Notes: generated by a model not told the origin, from the sequence alone. A DNA stretch of 64,000 bases from UBA6107 sp034430175 (GCA_034430175.1 DAOUFI010000012.1:50428-114427); one strand, 5' to 3'; shown: positions 1 through 7,708, numbered from the stretch's first letter. Made by a program: numbers and translations.

Positions 1-440
1 TCAAGATCAAATACCGGGGATGTATGATCAGCAGGGAGAATTAATAATTGGCGTGGTCCTACTGTCGGAGCCCAGATATATGCATTCCCCCAGAATATCT
101 GCCATTCAATAATTGCCTTCATGAATTGAAATGGCGTCCATCCCCAGATATTTGGAGAAATCTGCAGTAGGTAAGCCATGTTTCTGATAATAGGGTCTGG
201 TGTCACCTGTTCAATATTTCGACCTACCCGCCTGATCATCTGAAATGGCAGTTTAGCCACATCGTCACTGATAATATTTTTAGCTCGGTAGACTGTAGCC
301 AGCATTTTTGAACGATTTACCGTTACTTTTTCACCAGCTGCTGTGTGATATCCCCATGAAGGAGCATAATCTGCGACCGGGTTTTCCTGAGAATTTTCTT
401 TGATCGCTCTGGCAGAGCTTAGGAATCGCTCAATGATCAT
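1..440 (-). CDS. phage portal protein, HK97 type (partial, 3' end beyond window)
   Basis: The reading frame opens with ATG at 438-440 and runs without a stop to the window edge, giving about 146 residues. The translation has the usual portal N-terminus: a segment with VNRSKMLATVYRAKNI followed by DDVAKLPFQMI, the typical opening helix and 'V..LP' region of HK97-like portals. In the family, twelve subunits form the DNA entry channel of the capsid. The start overlaps the 3' end of the upstream small membrane-protein gene by 11 bases, showing translational coupling. Position after terL fits the terminase-portal-protease order of siphophages; protease and capsid genes are expected to the left of the window. 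Confidence 0.75.
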   Translation of the reverse strand, partial: MIIERFLSSARAIKENSQENPVADYAPSWGYHTAAGEKVTVNRSKMLATVYRAKNIISDDVAKLPFQMIRRVGRNIEQVTPDPIIRNMAYLLQISPNIWGWTPFQFMKAIIEWQIFWGNAYIWAPTVGPRQLLILPADHTSPVFDL

Positions 441-615
441 TTTCTCCATCCTTTTCAGTGATCAACTTCACCTTCCCGATAATGAAAGCCAGTCCGATCA
501 TTAATAAACCTCCGATAATGAATGCTGCAGGAACGCTCCACAATGCCACACCAAACACGATCGCGGCGCAACCGCCAAACATAAGGAGATCGTCGGCATA
601 ACGAAGTAATTTCAT
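430..615 (-). CDS. small two-helix membrane protein of the prophage
   Basis: A 61-residue protein with two hydrophobic stretches (about residues 10-28 and 30-48) and a charged C-terminus ending KDGENDH. It lies between the DUF115-like gene and the portal gene, overlapping the former by 4 bases and the latter by 11. Small membrane proteins in this position are common in prophages of Gram-positive and related hosts, but I know no assigned function. Coupling to both neighbours makes it a real gene despite its size. Confidence 0.6.
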   Translation of the reverse strand: MKLLRYADDLLMFGGCAAIVFGVALWSVPAAFIIGGLLMIGLAFIIGKVKLITEKDGENDH

Positions 616-1184
616 TCCAAATCCTTATAAGCGCCAAAAACATCCACGAGTGGCCCGGACATTGCCCTCAAATTCTCCACATGCGGGAGCTTTGCCCGGG
701 CATCCTCGATCCACGGTCGCAAGTGATGACTGAGTGAATAATGATGGCATGGCACATCATGCTGATATGGGTGGAAATATTTCACGTTACCCTGATAAAG
801 ATCCATTCCACACAGGATCACCGGGTTGCATCCCAACCAGAGAGCAAACCACGCCGCGGTGTTCGAGCTGTAGAAACCGGTCCATACATCCATATCAAAC
901 TCGATATCCGATGTAGGCTCCGGGCTTACTCGAATTGCTTTTCTTGCTTTCACGATATTCTTGAGCTCTGGATCTGATTCGGGTTGATCATTGTAGACTA
1001 CAAAATCAGGATCACAGAGTAGAAATGCATGGTGATTTACTGAGATAAGAAGACAATCTTTCGGCAGGCGTGCCATATCGCCAGGCAAGCTCGGTCCACC
1101 TCCAAGTACAGCTGCGGGATACCCTGAGTATCGATCACACAGAGTTGACATTTTTACAGGAAGATGGTCAAAGGACTTAGACAT
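612..1184 (-). CDS. prophage protein with DUF115/MptE-like Rossmann fold
   Basis: A 190-residue protein with the pattern AAVLGGGPSLPGD near residue 25, then ISVNHH, and a later segment SSNTAAWFALWLGCNPVILCGMD. A glycine-rich GGGPSL turn followed by a strand and a late 'GMD' strand is typical of the DUF115/MptE-like Rossmann fold that also resembles GT42 sialyltransferases. It sits between terL and the portal gene with one shared base at the terL stop, so it is transcribed with packaging genes. The substrate is unknown; a role in modifying a glycan or nucleotide-linked sugar is only inference. It is an unusual passenger for this location. Confidence 0.5.
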   Translation of the reverse strand: MSKSFDHLPVKMSTLCDRYSGYPAAVLGGGPSLPGDMARLPKDCLLISVNHHAFLLCDPDFVVYNDQPESDPELKNIVKARKAIRVSPEPTSDIEFDMDVWTGFYSSNTAAWFALWLGCNPVILCGMDLYQGNVKYFHPYQHDVPCHHYSLSHHLRPWIEDARAKLPHVENLRAMSGPLVDVFGAYKDLE

Positions 1185-2950
1185 TAAAATCCGTACTCCT
1201 TGTCCAGAATTTGATCGCTGATATCATTTCCAGCACCATCTCGAAGTCTGGGTAATGCCACCATCGCGTTTAATACAGCAGCCAGTAAGTCAATCCGCTC
1301 TGGGCTATTTTCAGCCGGTTTGACCACTTTGATATTTCCGTTGGTATCAGATTTGACCACTGCATTCATCACACACATTCGTAATAATGGACTGCCATCA
1401 TGTACCAGCTTCCCACTCACAACGAGATCCCTGAATAGTTTTGTAGGTTCGCCCAGTGTTGGAATACCTTGTCGGACCTCTACACATGTGTAGCCGTCAT
1501 TGATGAACTCAGTCGCGAAATGTGTGGAATTCCAGGGATCATAGTCAATCTCAGAGACAGACCACTCGTTATTGCTTATGATGTCTTCAAAGTGCTCACG
1601 TACTTCGTGATAATCTGTGATCTCTCCATCGGTGATGGTCATCCATCCGTCTTCTGCGAATTCCCTGTATGGTACGTTGTCAGTTTTTTGATGTGTATCA
1701 ACTGCCGCTTCTGGCATAAAGCCATGAGCACATACGGCCACGCGGCCATCTGGCATCGCGAAAACACAGGCGTCGGCAGTAAGATCAATGCATTTGGAGA
1801 GGTCGAAACCATATGCGAAATACATTCCCCTAGTCAAATTTACGAAAGCATCTCGCTTCTTCTTCGGTGAGGCGTCGTTATTGATAACACATAGGTCGTC
1901 CCATTTAGACATCAACTCGCCCATGAATGAGTCTTCATTACCGATGATCCATTGATTGAGAATCTTGATTCTAAAATTACGAATCTTCGTAGAATTCTTT
2001 GATTTGAAAACTTCATCGTGCTGCTCTTTCAAAAACTTGAGACCTTCTTTAGTTGCAGCGCGTAATGGGTTGGCTTTAATCCAGACCTTCGGATCATGCT
2101 CATTGTCTTCAGGATCCAATTCTCGGATCATGATAAAGTAGCGATCCCCAGCTTTCTTACCTTCTGCGATCTCCTGGAGGATCTGTTTACATTCCTTATA
2201 TTCATGCCAACATGGGCTCTTACCTGCATTGAAGCCAGCTGTTGTGATGATAAAAAATAATGCCTGAGCTCTTTGCCCCCATGCAGACCAGATAACATCA
2301 TGAACATCAGACACCTTGTGGGCGTGGTACTCGTCCAGGAATGCTCCGTGTGGGTTGAATCCATCCTTGTTCTCACTATCCCTTGAAAACGGCTTGAACT
2401 CTCCACCGCGTTCTTTATGGCTCATTTCACCCTTATGAATATTTAGTCTCTTGCGAATATCAGGGCTTTTTTCAGCCATCCGTTTGGCATCTTTGTAAAT
2501 GATTTCTGCCTGGTTTTTGTCAACGGCTGCCGAATAAACATCCGGGCTTTCCTCACCATCCCCAACCATCAAGTAGAGGGCAATCCCTGCTGCCTCGGTT
2601 GATTTACCATTTTTCCTGGCTTCTTGAAGGTAGGCTTTCAAGAACCGCCGGTATCCGGTTTTCTTATCCACCCAACCAAATATCATTCCCAGGTCGAATT
2701 TCTGAAACTCTTCGAGCTCTATGGGTTTCCCGGCAAGTGGTCCCTTTACATGCCGAAGGAACTTGAAAAACTTATAAACTCGATTCGCCTTCTCTTCATC
2801 AAACACCCAGGGGAAGCCCCTCGTTCCCTGTTTCTTGAGATCGTCAAGATGGCGTTGGCAAGCGATCCTTTCACAGCGTCCAGCGACCCGACGTCCTTCA
2901 ACAACATCGAGTGCATATTGGGTAGCTGGGTGGAGATTATCTGTTGCCAT
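1184..2950 (-). CDS. terL: phage terminase large subunit
   Basis: 588 residues, a normal length for the Terminase_1 family that powers DNA packaging and cuts the concatemer. The N-terminal ATPase has a Walker A-like RKNGKST at about residues 112-118 and a Walker B GAFLDE at about 202-207, followed by a coupling region with TTAGFNAGKSP. The C-terminal nuclease part contains FDLSKCIDLTA and EIDYDPWNS, which carry acidic residues expected in the RNase H-like nuclease. It overlaps terS by one base upstream and the DUF115-like gene downstream. No frameshift or truncation is visible, so the packaging motor looks intact. Confidence 0.9.
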   Translation of the reverse strand: MATDNLHPATQYALDVVEGRRVAGRCERIACQRHLDDLKKQGTRGFPWVFDEEKANRVYKFFKFLRHVKGPLAGKPIELEEFQKFDLGMIFGWVDKKTGYRRFLKAYLQEARKNGKSTEAAGIALYLMVGDGEESPDVYSAAVDKNQAEIIYKDAKRMAEKSPDIRKRLNIHKGEMSHKERGGEFKPFSRDSENKDGFNPHGAFLDEYHAHKVSDVHDVIWSAWGQRAQALFFIITTAGFNAGKSPCWHEYKECKQILQEIAEGKKAGDRYFIMIRELDPEDNEHDPKVWIKANPLRAATKEGLKFLKEQHDEVFKSKNSTKIRNFRIKILNQWIIGNEDSFMGELMSKWDDLCVINNDASPKKKRDAFVNLTRGMYFAYGFDLSKCIDLTADACVFAMPDGRVAVCAHGFMPEAAVDTHQKTDNVPYREFAEDGWMTITDGEITDYHEVREHFEDIISNNEWSVSEIDYDPWNSTHFATEFINDGYTCVEVRQGIPTLGEPTKLFRDLVVSGKLVHDGSPLLRMCVMNAVVKSDTNGNIKVVKPAENSPERIDLLAAVLNAMVALPRLRDGAGNDISDQILDKEYGF

Positions 2951-3399
2951 TAATCGAATTCCTTACCGAAGTCATCCTGTATCTCATCGGCCTTCTGCTT
3001 GACTAGTCGTGCCCGTGATGCTGGCGATAATCCTAAAGAGTCGGCCAGCGATTTTATAAGTCGAAGATATCCTTGATAAAGCTTTGTATCGTCCAAAGAC
3101 ATTGGTCCCTTTGCGAGCTGCCTGCTCTTTGCCACTGCCTCGCAATACGCTTCGAGCAATTCTGTATCCATATTGTCGAAAAGGCTGATGCCTTTCACTG
3201 AAGCCATGACCCTTGCCCACACCCGGCGTCCGTCCCCAGAGAGCGATTCCGGTGGATTGATACTCTTGTCCTTGCTTCGGGTGACCAATGCTGCAGCTTC
3301 TTCCCGTGCTTTGATTTCCTCTTTTGTCCAATGCTTTCCCCGCCGCTTGCCAGCTGCGGTCTCTTTCATAACATCTTGGGTTACAGATTTTGTTGGCAT
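2950..3399 (-). CDS. terS: phage terminase small subunit, P27 family
   Basis: 149 residues. The central and C-terminal parts match the P27 family: PPESLSGDGRRVWARV, then DTELLEAYCEA and LIKSLADSLGLSP followed by SRARL. The small subunit binds the packaging site on phage DNA and hands it to TerL, whose gene follows with a one-base overlap. The N-terminus is basic (KRRGKHWTKEE). Another minus-strand frame starting at 3409 overlaps most of this gene but has no family resemblance. Confidence 0.85.
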   Translation of the reverse strand: MPTKSVTQDVMKETAAGKRRGKHWTKEEIKAREEAAALVTRSKDKSINPPESLSGDGRRVWARVMASVKGISLFDNMDTELLEAYCEAVAKSRQLAKGPMSLDDTKLYQGYLRLIKSLADSLGLSPASRARLVKQKADEIQDDFGKEFD

Positions 3400-3481
3400 C
3401 CATCGTCAACTCAGTTTCGATCGGGGAAATTTTTGCGCAAATGACCCACGCACGGTTTACTTTTGTAGTTTGAAAACTTTT

Positions 3482-3850
3482 TCATGCCCCTACCCTCCGT
3501 CGGTTACCAAAGCCACCATCGTAGGTTGATGTCTTCCTTGAATGGCAGCTATCACAGAAGCCTTGAAGGTTCTCTTCTTCATCGGAACCTCCATCTCTCT
3601 TCGGTACTATGTGATCAACCTGAGTTGCAGGTACATTCCCCTGCCAATGAATTCCAAATGGATCACAGCACCAAGGGTGTTTCTGTAGAAACGCATCACG
3701 CTTCGCTCTCCATTTGCGGTCATATCCACGCTTCGTTGAGGATGGCCGCTGCTTGTCATAGGCCATGGCATGAGGCACACATCGGCTACCGTGACGTATC
3801 AATTCACGGCAGCCAGGATACGAGCATTGATGGTACGGACGAGTAGGCAT
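3482..3850 (-). CDS. HNH endonuclease of the prophage
   Basis: About 122 residues from the ATG at 3848-3850, which lies just after the stop of the upstream gene at 3856; an earlier in-frame ATG at 3943 would overlap that gene by 88 bases and adds sequence unlike the family. The domain shows two zinc pairs (CSYPGC near the start, and CDSCH) and the catalytic core VDHIVPKRDGG with ENLQ before CDSCH. HNH proteins directly upstream of terS/terL are typical of cos and pac tailed phages, where the nuclease assists terminase cleavage at the packaging site. Intact. Confidence 0.85.
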   Translation of the reverse strand: MPTRPYHQCSYPGCRELIRHGSRCVPHAMAYDKQRPSSTKRGYDRKWRAKRDAFLQKHPWCCDPFGIHWQGNVPATQVDHIVPKRDGGSDEEENLQGFCDSCHSRKTSTYDGGFGNRRRVGA

Positions 3851-3855
3851 AAGGA

Positions 3856-4095
3856 TCAATGAGATAAAGCCGTTGGGATCAATGAAGTAAAAATCCATAG
3901 AAGGACGCCGGTGATCAACGTGACCATGCCGCCAATGATCCACCCGGTTGCCCGGTTGATGTTCTGCTTCATGGTCAATACATCCTGCTCTAGGAGAGCC
4001 AGGCGCACTTTGGCGCCTACCTTTCCATTACCGTTGATGAATTCCTGAACATCCTGCAATGGTTGGCATGGAGAATCATGGGTGGCGGCTTGCAT
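3856..4095 (-). CDS. small prophage membrane protein, XhlA/holin-accessory type
   Basis: 79 residues. The middle has a short heptad-like helix (VRLALLEQDVLTMKQNI) and the C-terminus one clear membrane segment (about residues 50-72, WIIGGMVTLITGVLLWIF). This architecture, a helix followed by one C-terminal membrane anchor, resembles the haemolysin XhlA group encoded next to phage holins. It sits between the 184-residue membrane protein and the HNH gene, with 4-6 base gaps on both sides. Function in lysis is inferred from architecture and place only. Confidence 0.5.
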   Translation of the reverse strand: MQAATHDSPCQPLQDVQEFINGNGKVGAKVRLALLEQDVLTMKQNINRATGWIIGGMVTLITGVLLWIFTSLIPTALSH

Positions 4096-4099
4096 GGGA

Positions 4100-4654
4100 T
4101 TAGCCCTCTATAGTGGGGTTGATACTTTCAGTGAGCGTGGACTTGGTAAACCACTTCATTACCAGGTCATGTAGGTAATTCGATCCGCGACCGATGGCTG
4201 CACCAGTAAGAATCAGACCAAGGATCGTTACCGGGAAGGAGAAGTCGATAGCGCTAATCTTCGCCAGATATTTACTGAGTAGACTGACTAAATCCAACTG
4301 GTATATGAACGTCGAGGCAATAGCGATCCCAAAAGCGATATACATTTGCATCCATTTGAATTTTTCCAGCTTTGGGAAGTTATTGAAGACCGGGGCAACG
4401 AAGTATTCAACCAGGGATTCGATCAGGACCGAAAGGAAGATCGTTACCAGAACGATAACGATGGTTGTCGATGGTGTCGATTCGTCGGCAGCAGGAACGA
4501 TATCTACCCGGTTTGGCATCGCCTCAACCCCCGAAATAGAAACGGACGCCACCTGGTTAGTTGCCACAGGGACGTCCGGAGCTTTGGCCTCAACACCAAC
4601 GAACATTATCAATATGGTCAGAACGACTAAAATACCAATAAACGCCTTTTTCAT
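4100..4654 (-). CDS. prophage membrane protein, possible holin
   Basis: 184 residues with an N-terminal signal-like helix (residues about 4-22, ending near VGVEA), an extended polar linker to about residue 62, and three further hydrophobic stretches. The C-terminal segment ILTGAAIGRGSNYLHDL before a charged tail is reminiscent of membrane proteins found in prophages in lysis-cassette positions. It ends 4 bases before the XhlA-like gene. A ribosome-binding sequence (GAGGTG) precedes the start. Assignment as holin is inference; no endolysin gene is seen next to it within the window. Confidence 0.4.
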   Translation of the reverse strand: MKKAFIGILVVLTILIMFVGVEAKAPDVPVATNQVASVSISGVEAMPNRVDIVPAADESTPSTTIVIVLVTIFLSVLIESLVEYFVAPVFNNFPKLEKFKWMQMYIAFGIAIASTFIYQLDLVSLLSKYLAKISAIDFSFPVTILGLILTGAAIGRGSNYLHDLVMKWFTKSTLTESINPTIEG

Positions 4655-4760
4655 TTTTACACCTCAACCAATAAAAGTGAATCAGCAGACACACGCCTGC
4701 TTCTTATAGATAGACAATAATTCAATTGTGGGTAATTTACTATATGGCAAAACCTGAACC

Positions 4761-4976
4761 CTAGATTAATCCCCGCTTTGTGACTTCATAGATCATTTGC
4801 TCGTTATTTACCGTATCCGTTTTCTTCCGAATATTGGCCAGCCGCCTGTAGATGATACGCTCAGATACACCAAGATCATGAGCAGCTTTGATCCTGGTGC
4901 TTCCCTGCACCAAAAGCTGCAAAACATCGAGCTCCTTTTTGGTTAATTCCGATTTCATCGTCACACTTTTGCGCAT
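4761..4976 (-). CDS. LuxR/GerE-type helix-turn-helix protein
   Basis: 71 residues that consist almost only of a GerE DNA-binding domain: LTKKELDVLQLLVQG, the recognition helix region AAHDLGVSERIIYRRLANI and KKTDTVN. It has no sensor or receiver domain. In the family the tetrahelical domain binds DNA as a dimer and activates transcription. It is the first gene of the leftward prophage transcription unit, about 106 bases before the holin-like gene, so it could be the late-gene activator; this is inference. No strong Shine-Dalgarno is seen before the ATG at 4976; a second ATG at 4958 is possible. Confidence 0.65.
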   Translation of the reverse strand: MRKSVTMKSELTKKELDVLQLLVQGSTRIKAAHDLGVSERIIYRRLANIRKKTDTVNNEQMIYEVTKRGLI

Positions 4977-5017
4977 TCAAATAATCGGAAAGTGTAGACT
5001 TTAAGGATTTGGTACAA

Positions 5018-5055
5018 CGACCGAGAGGTCGAAGGTTCAAATCCTTTCGCCCCGA
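5018..5055 (+). pseudogene. 3' fragment of tRNA-Pro, probable phage attachment site (att)
   Basis: The bases from CGACC (5018-5022), the 3' side of the anticodon stem, through the variable loop GAGAGGTC, the T arm (GAAGG-TTCAAAT-CCTTT) and the 3' acceptor strand CGCCCCG plus discriminator A (5055) match the 3' half of bacterial tRNA-Pro. The 5' acceptor CGGGGCG and D arm are missing upstream, and the anticodon-loop region (TTTGGTACAA) is altered. The fragment lies exactly at the boundary between the prophage and host-like genes. The geometry (tRNA reading away from the prophage, own terminator following) is what integration into a tRNA 3' end leaves behind. Confidence 0.7.
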
Positions 5056-5060
5056 CACAG

Positions 5061-5092
5061 AAAATCACCAAATCAATGGTGATTTTTGTTTA
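5061..5092 (+). terminator. rho-independent terminator after the tRNA-Pro fragment
   Basis: A perfect 10-bp stem (5061-5070 with 5077-5086, AAAATCACCA/TGGTGATTTT) and 6-base loop, followed by TGTTTATT. It lies five bases after the tRNA 3' end, so it is probably the original terminator of the intact tRNA gene. Confidence 0.75.
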
Positions 5093-5193
5093 TTAGAAGT
5101 CGAAGGTTTACCCCACTACGTGGTGCCTCATGAGATTCTCGCTTCGCTCAACAAAACCTTTCGCACTGTACCAGTATGCTACGCAACCTCGAC

Positions 5194-5227
5194 AAAATCA
5201 CCAAGCAATTGGTGATTTTTGTTTTTT
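5194..5227 (+). terminator. second copy of the terminator hairpin
   Basis: An 11-bp perfect stem (5194-5204 with 5209-5219) with loop GCAA, followed by TGTTTTTT. It is the duplicate of the hairpin at 5061 and has a better U-tract. No gene precedes it closely. Confidence 0.65.
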
Positions 5228-5346
5228 AGAGGTCGAAGGTTTGCCTCGACCTATTACCTGGCGATTTTCGTTCACAAAGCCAATAACCTTCGCGCTATTC
5301 CTTCAATCAATAATAAATTATTTTACGGAACCTAAAAAAGTTTAAC

Positions 5347-5374
5347 TTGACGAAACGTAATTGCACTGTATACT
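5347..5374 (+). promoter_or_regulatory. sigma-70-type promoter of the first paralogue
   Basis: TTGACG (5347-5352), a 16-base spacer, and TATACT (5369-5374). The second paralogue has the same hexamers with a 17-base spacer. It starts a leader of about 270 bases before the ATG at 5653. Confidence 0.7.
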
Positions 5375-5380
5375 TTTTAT

Positions 5381-5652
5381 TAGCAAGCAAATTTGTTGTT
5401 GGTCATTATTTTTCTTGCATGTGTATTCTTCAACGAGCACAGAAAAGAACCTATCTGGGGGGGAAAATTTACCGGATGTCTTCAAAAAATGCCAGCAACT
5501 ACGTCTGGGCAACGGTTTCCTCATCATTATCGGTAATCGGATTTTTGAACTGGATTGCAAATATGTGCTTACGGGATTTTGAAAGCGAACTGCTTTCTTA
5601 AGTAATCATTTATCCACCACATTCAAAATTCATGACCATATAAGGAGCAACC
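5381..5652 (+). other. long untranslated leader of the first paralogue, no gene seen
   Basis: About 270 bases between the promoter and the start codon. Short open frames exist but have no family resemblance or ribosome-binding sites. A G-run (seven G) occurs near 5457-5463; the corresponding leader of the second paralogue also has a six-G run. A ribosome-binding site AAGGAG lies just before the ATG at 5653. The stretch 5245-5346 before the promoter shows nothing recognisable. Confidence 0.4.
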
Positions 5653-6441
5653 ATGTCAACAGGACCAATTCCACCCGAGCAATATCCGCGTTCACCTGAA
5701 CAACCCTCCCAGGTTCCACCAAGTGCAGGCATCTATGGACAGGTGCCACAACCACAACAACCCAACCCGCAGGTCACTTCGCAGACCTATGTCCAGCCCA
5801 ACCAATATCAACAGCCATCCGTACAACAACCTTACGGGCAACAACCTTATGGGCAGTCCAGCCAGTATGCGCCCACAGGCTCCCAAGCCTATCCCGGCAT
5901 ACCCGAAAAAAAGTCAGGTGGCGGAAATGCCTTCCTCATCATTATGGTTGTCGTCCTGGCTTTGGCTGCGATCGGTGGTTGGGCTTTGTATTACATCCGT
6001 AACAACGCCCTGAACCTGGCTAACGCTGAAATTGCTAAGAAAAACACTGAAATCTCTAATCTGAATTCCGATCTTGATACCGCCAATGCAAAAATAACGG
6101 ACATGACCAAACAGATCAAAGACAAGGATTCAAAAATCGCATCATTGAATGGTCAGATCACTGAGTTAACGAATAGCTATATCTGCAGTGGTGTCAGCAT
6201 CAGTTCCTTTAGTTTTTATGATGCCGATTCAGTATTGGATTCACTGGAAACTTATGTAAATAACAAATATGGTTACTTCACCTCATCCGGCGGTGCTTAC
6301 CTGCAAAATTACGGTGATTCAGCAGTTCTTTATGTGAATCAAGGAGACTATTCTTATTACTTTGTCGCTTATTTCGGTGGTGAATCAAAGACCGGCGGTA
6401 ACCGCATCTACGATATTAATAACGAGTGCTTCATCGAGTAG
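5653..6441 (+). CDS. unknown membrane-anchored coiled-coil protein, paralogue 1
   Basis: 262 residues in four parts. Residues about 1-85 are rich in Pro and Gln with repeated QQP-YGQ units. One membrane segment follows (about 95-114, AFLIIMVVVLALAAIGGWAL). Next is a coiled coil of about 55 residues (NAEIAKKNTEISNLNSDL onward, heptads of Leu/Ile). The C-terminal domain of about 90 residues has NSYICSGV, a Tyr-rich core and a final IYDINNECFIE. The two Cys in the C-terminal domain could pair. With the Pro/Gln-rich part inside, the coiled coil and domain would be extracellular. I recognise no family. It is a tandem duplicate of the gene at 6839. Confidence 0.8.
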   Translation: MSTGPIPPEQYPRSPEQPSQVPPSAGIYGQVPQPQQPNPQVTSQTYVQPNQYQQPSVQQPYGQQPYGQSSQYAPTGSQAYPGIPEKKSGGGNAFLIIMVVVLALAAIGGWALYYIRNNALNLANAEIAKKNTEISNLNSDLDTANAKITDMTKQIKDKDSKIASLNGQITELTNSYICSGVSISSFSFYDADSVLDSLETYVNNKYGYFTSSGGAYLQNYGDSAVLYVNQGDYSYYFVAYFGGESKTGGNRIYDINNECFIE

Positions 6442-6492
6442 GCAGTAAGGCGTCTCTATCCGCCTGTGGAATAGTATCAAGAATCCTTACCA

Positions 6493-6523
6493 AAAAAACC
6501 ACCCGATGGGTGGTTTTTTGTAA
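6493..6523 (+). terminator. rho-independent terminator after paralogue 1
   Basis: A perfect 12-bp stem (6493-6504 with 6508-6519), a 3-base GAT loop and a T-run included in the stem. It separates the two paralogues into independent transcripts. Confidence 0.85.
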
Positions 6524-6551
6524 ATTAATCGTAATTTTATTCTCTTTGTCC

Positions 6552-6580
6552 TTGACGAATTTCAGGTGGGTTTGTATACT
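6552..6580 (+). promoter_or_regulatory. sigma-70-type promoter of the second paralogue
   Basis: TTGACG (6552-6557), a 17-base spacer and TATACT (6575-6580), the same hexamers as the promoter at 5347. The shared promoter shows the duplication included upstream DNA. Confidence 0.7.
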
Positions 6581-6586
6581 TTCTTC

Positions 6587-6838
6587 TTACGTGTATTAGG
6601 AAAGAATTATAAAATTTCTTTTGATCGGTATTTATGAGGGGGGAGTATTCTGACTTTACCCTAAATGAAGGTTTTACAGCAATCAATCATTGAAATGTAT
6701 TCATAGTAATACAGGAAAGCTTCATTCGCGCGATTATTTGATTATTTAGAGAGAACAATATTAATTGATTTCAAAGCCCAATAAATGGGTTTAGAAGTAA
6801 AAGTATTTGAACGGTCATTATTATAATAGGAGAAAAAT
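6587..6838 (+). other. long untranslated leader of the second paralogue, no gene seen
   Basis: About 250 bases without a credible gene. It includes AAAGAATTATAAAATTTCTTT, a small inverted repeat, and a six-G run near 6640. Apart from the G-run and the promoter, the two paralogue leaders have diverged more than the coding parts. A ribosome-binding site AGGAG precedes the ATG at 6839. Confidence 0.4.
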
Positions 6839-7543
6839 ATGACTTCAGGACCATTTCCACCAGCACAGCAATACCCCCCACAAGAACCAGCACCCCAAGG
6901 TCAACAACCCTTTGGCCAGCAACCCTACGGTCAACAGCCCTACGTCCAAACACCGCAGCAACAATACTCATCCACAGGATATCCTACATACTCAGTACCT
7001 GGCGCACCAGAAAAGAAATCGGGTGGAAATACTGTATTAGTCATCCTGATCGTTATTTTGGCTCTCGTTTCGATTGGCGGATGGGCGATGTTCTTCGTCA
7101 AGAACAATGCCCTTAACCTTGCCAATGCAAACATTACTAAGAAAACCTCAGAAATCAGCGACTTGAATTCGGAACTCGATACGGCGAATGGGAAGATCAC
7201 CGACTTGAACAAGCAGGTTAAGGACAAAGACTCAAAGATCGCTTCATTGAATGGCCAGATCACTGAGTTGACAAACAGCTATATCTGCAGCGGCGTCAGC
7301 GCTGATTCATTCAGTTTCTATGATGCCAATTCTGTACTGGATTCACTCGAAACCTACGTTGATAATACTTACGGGTATTTCACCTCATCTGGCGGTACAT
7401 ATCTCCAGAATTACGGAGAATCTGCCCTTCTGTATGTAAACCAGGGGGATTACTCATATTACTTTATAGCCTATTTTGGCGATGAATCAAAGACCGGCGG
7501 TAACCGCATCTACGATATCAATAACGAATGCTTCATTGAATAA
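6839..7543 (+). CDS. unknown membrane-anchored coiled-coil protein, paralogue 2
   Basis: 234 residues with the same four-part layout as the gene at 5653: a Pro/Gln-rich N-terminus (shorter, about 60 residues), a membrane segment (VLVILIVILALVSIGGWAMF), a coiled coil and a nearly identical C-terminal domain ending GNRIYDINNECFIE. The coiled coil and C-terminal domain are much better conserved between copies than the N-terminus, so selection acts on the outer part. An N-terminal low-complexity tail in the cytoplasm with an exported coiled coil could be a sensor or envelope scaffold, but this is a guess. Confidence 0.8.
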   Translation: MTSGPFPPAQQYPPQEPAPQGQQPFGQQPYGQQPYVQTPQQQYSSTGYPTYSVPGAPEKKSGGNTVLVILIVILALVSIGGWAMFFVKNNALNLANANITKKTSEISDLNSELDTANGKITDLNKQVKDKDSKIASLNGQITELTNSYICSGVSADSFSFYDANSVLDSLETYVDNTYGYFTSSGGTYLQNYGESALLYVNQGDYSYYFIAYFGDESKTGGNRIYDINNECFIE

Positions 7544-7590
7544 TTATCTTGCCGGTAAGACATCGTTTTAGCATCAAATTTGCCTTGTTA

Positions 7591-7616
7591 AAGCCACCTG
7601 ATCGGTGGCTTTTTCT
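7591..7616 (+). terminator. rho-independent terminator after paralogue 2
   Basis: An 8-bp stem AAGCCACC/GGTGGCTT (7591-7598 with 7604-7611), loop TGATC, followed by TTTCTTTCT. Confidence 0.8.
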
Positions 7617-7708
7617 TTCTCAGTCATCAGGTAAACTCTAGCAACTTATCGCTTAAACAGCCATCCAATGTAACCGGATTGTCGAGAGAGTTGGTTATAA
7701 TAACAACC

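Larger units (their letters stand above)
5061..5244 (+). repeat. imperfect direct repeat of terminator plus tRNA T-arm-like sequence
   Basis: The stretch 5061-5113 recurs with few changes at 5194-5244. Both copies hold the AAAATCACC hairpin, then a T-run, then TAGA(A/G)GTCGAAGGTTT. The sequence GTCGAAGGTT therefore occurs three times (about 5028-5037, 5098-5108, 5231-5241). Copy-to-copy distance is 133 bases. It looks like duplicated tRNA-end/terminator units. Confidence 0.7.

Noticed and set aside
2984..3409. 141-codon minus-strand frame overlapping terS
   Set aside because: It lies in another frame across a gene with clear P27 family signatures.
5009..5215. 68-codon plus-strand frame across the tRNA fragment
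   Set aside because: It translates the tRNA-Pro end and the terminator repeats; no protein family or ribosome-binding site.
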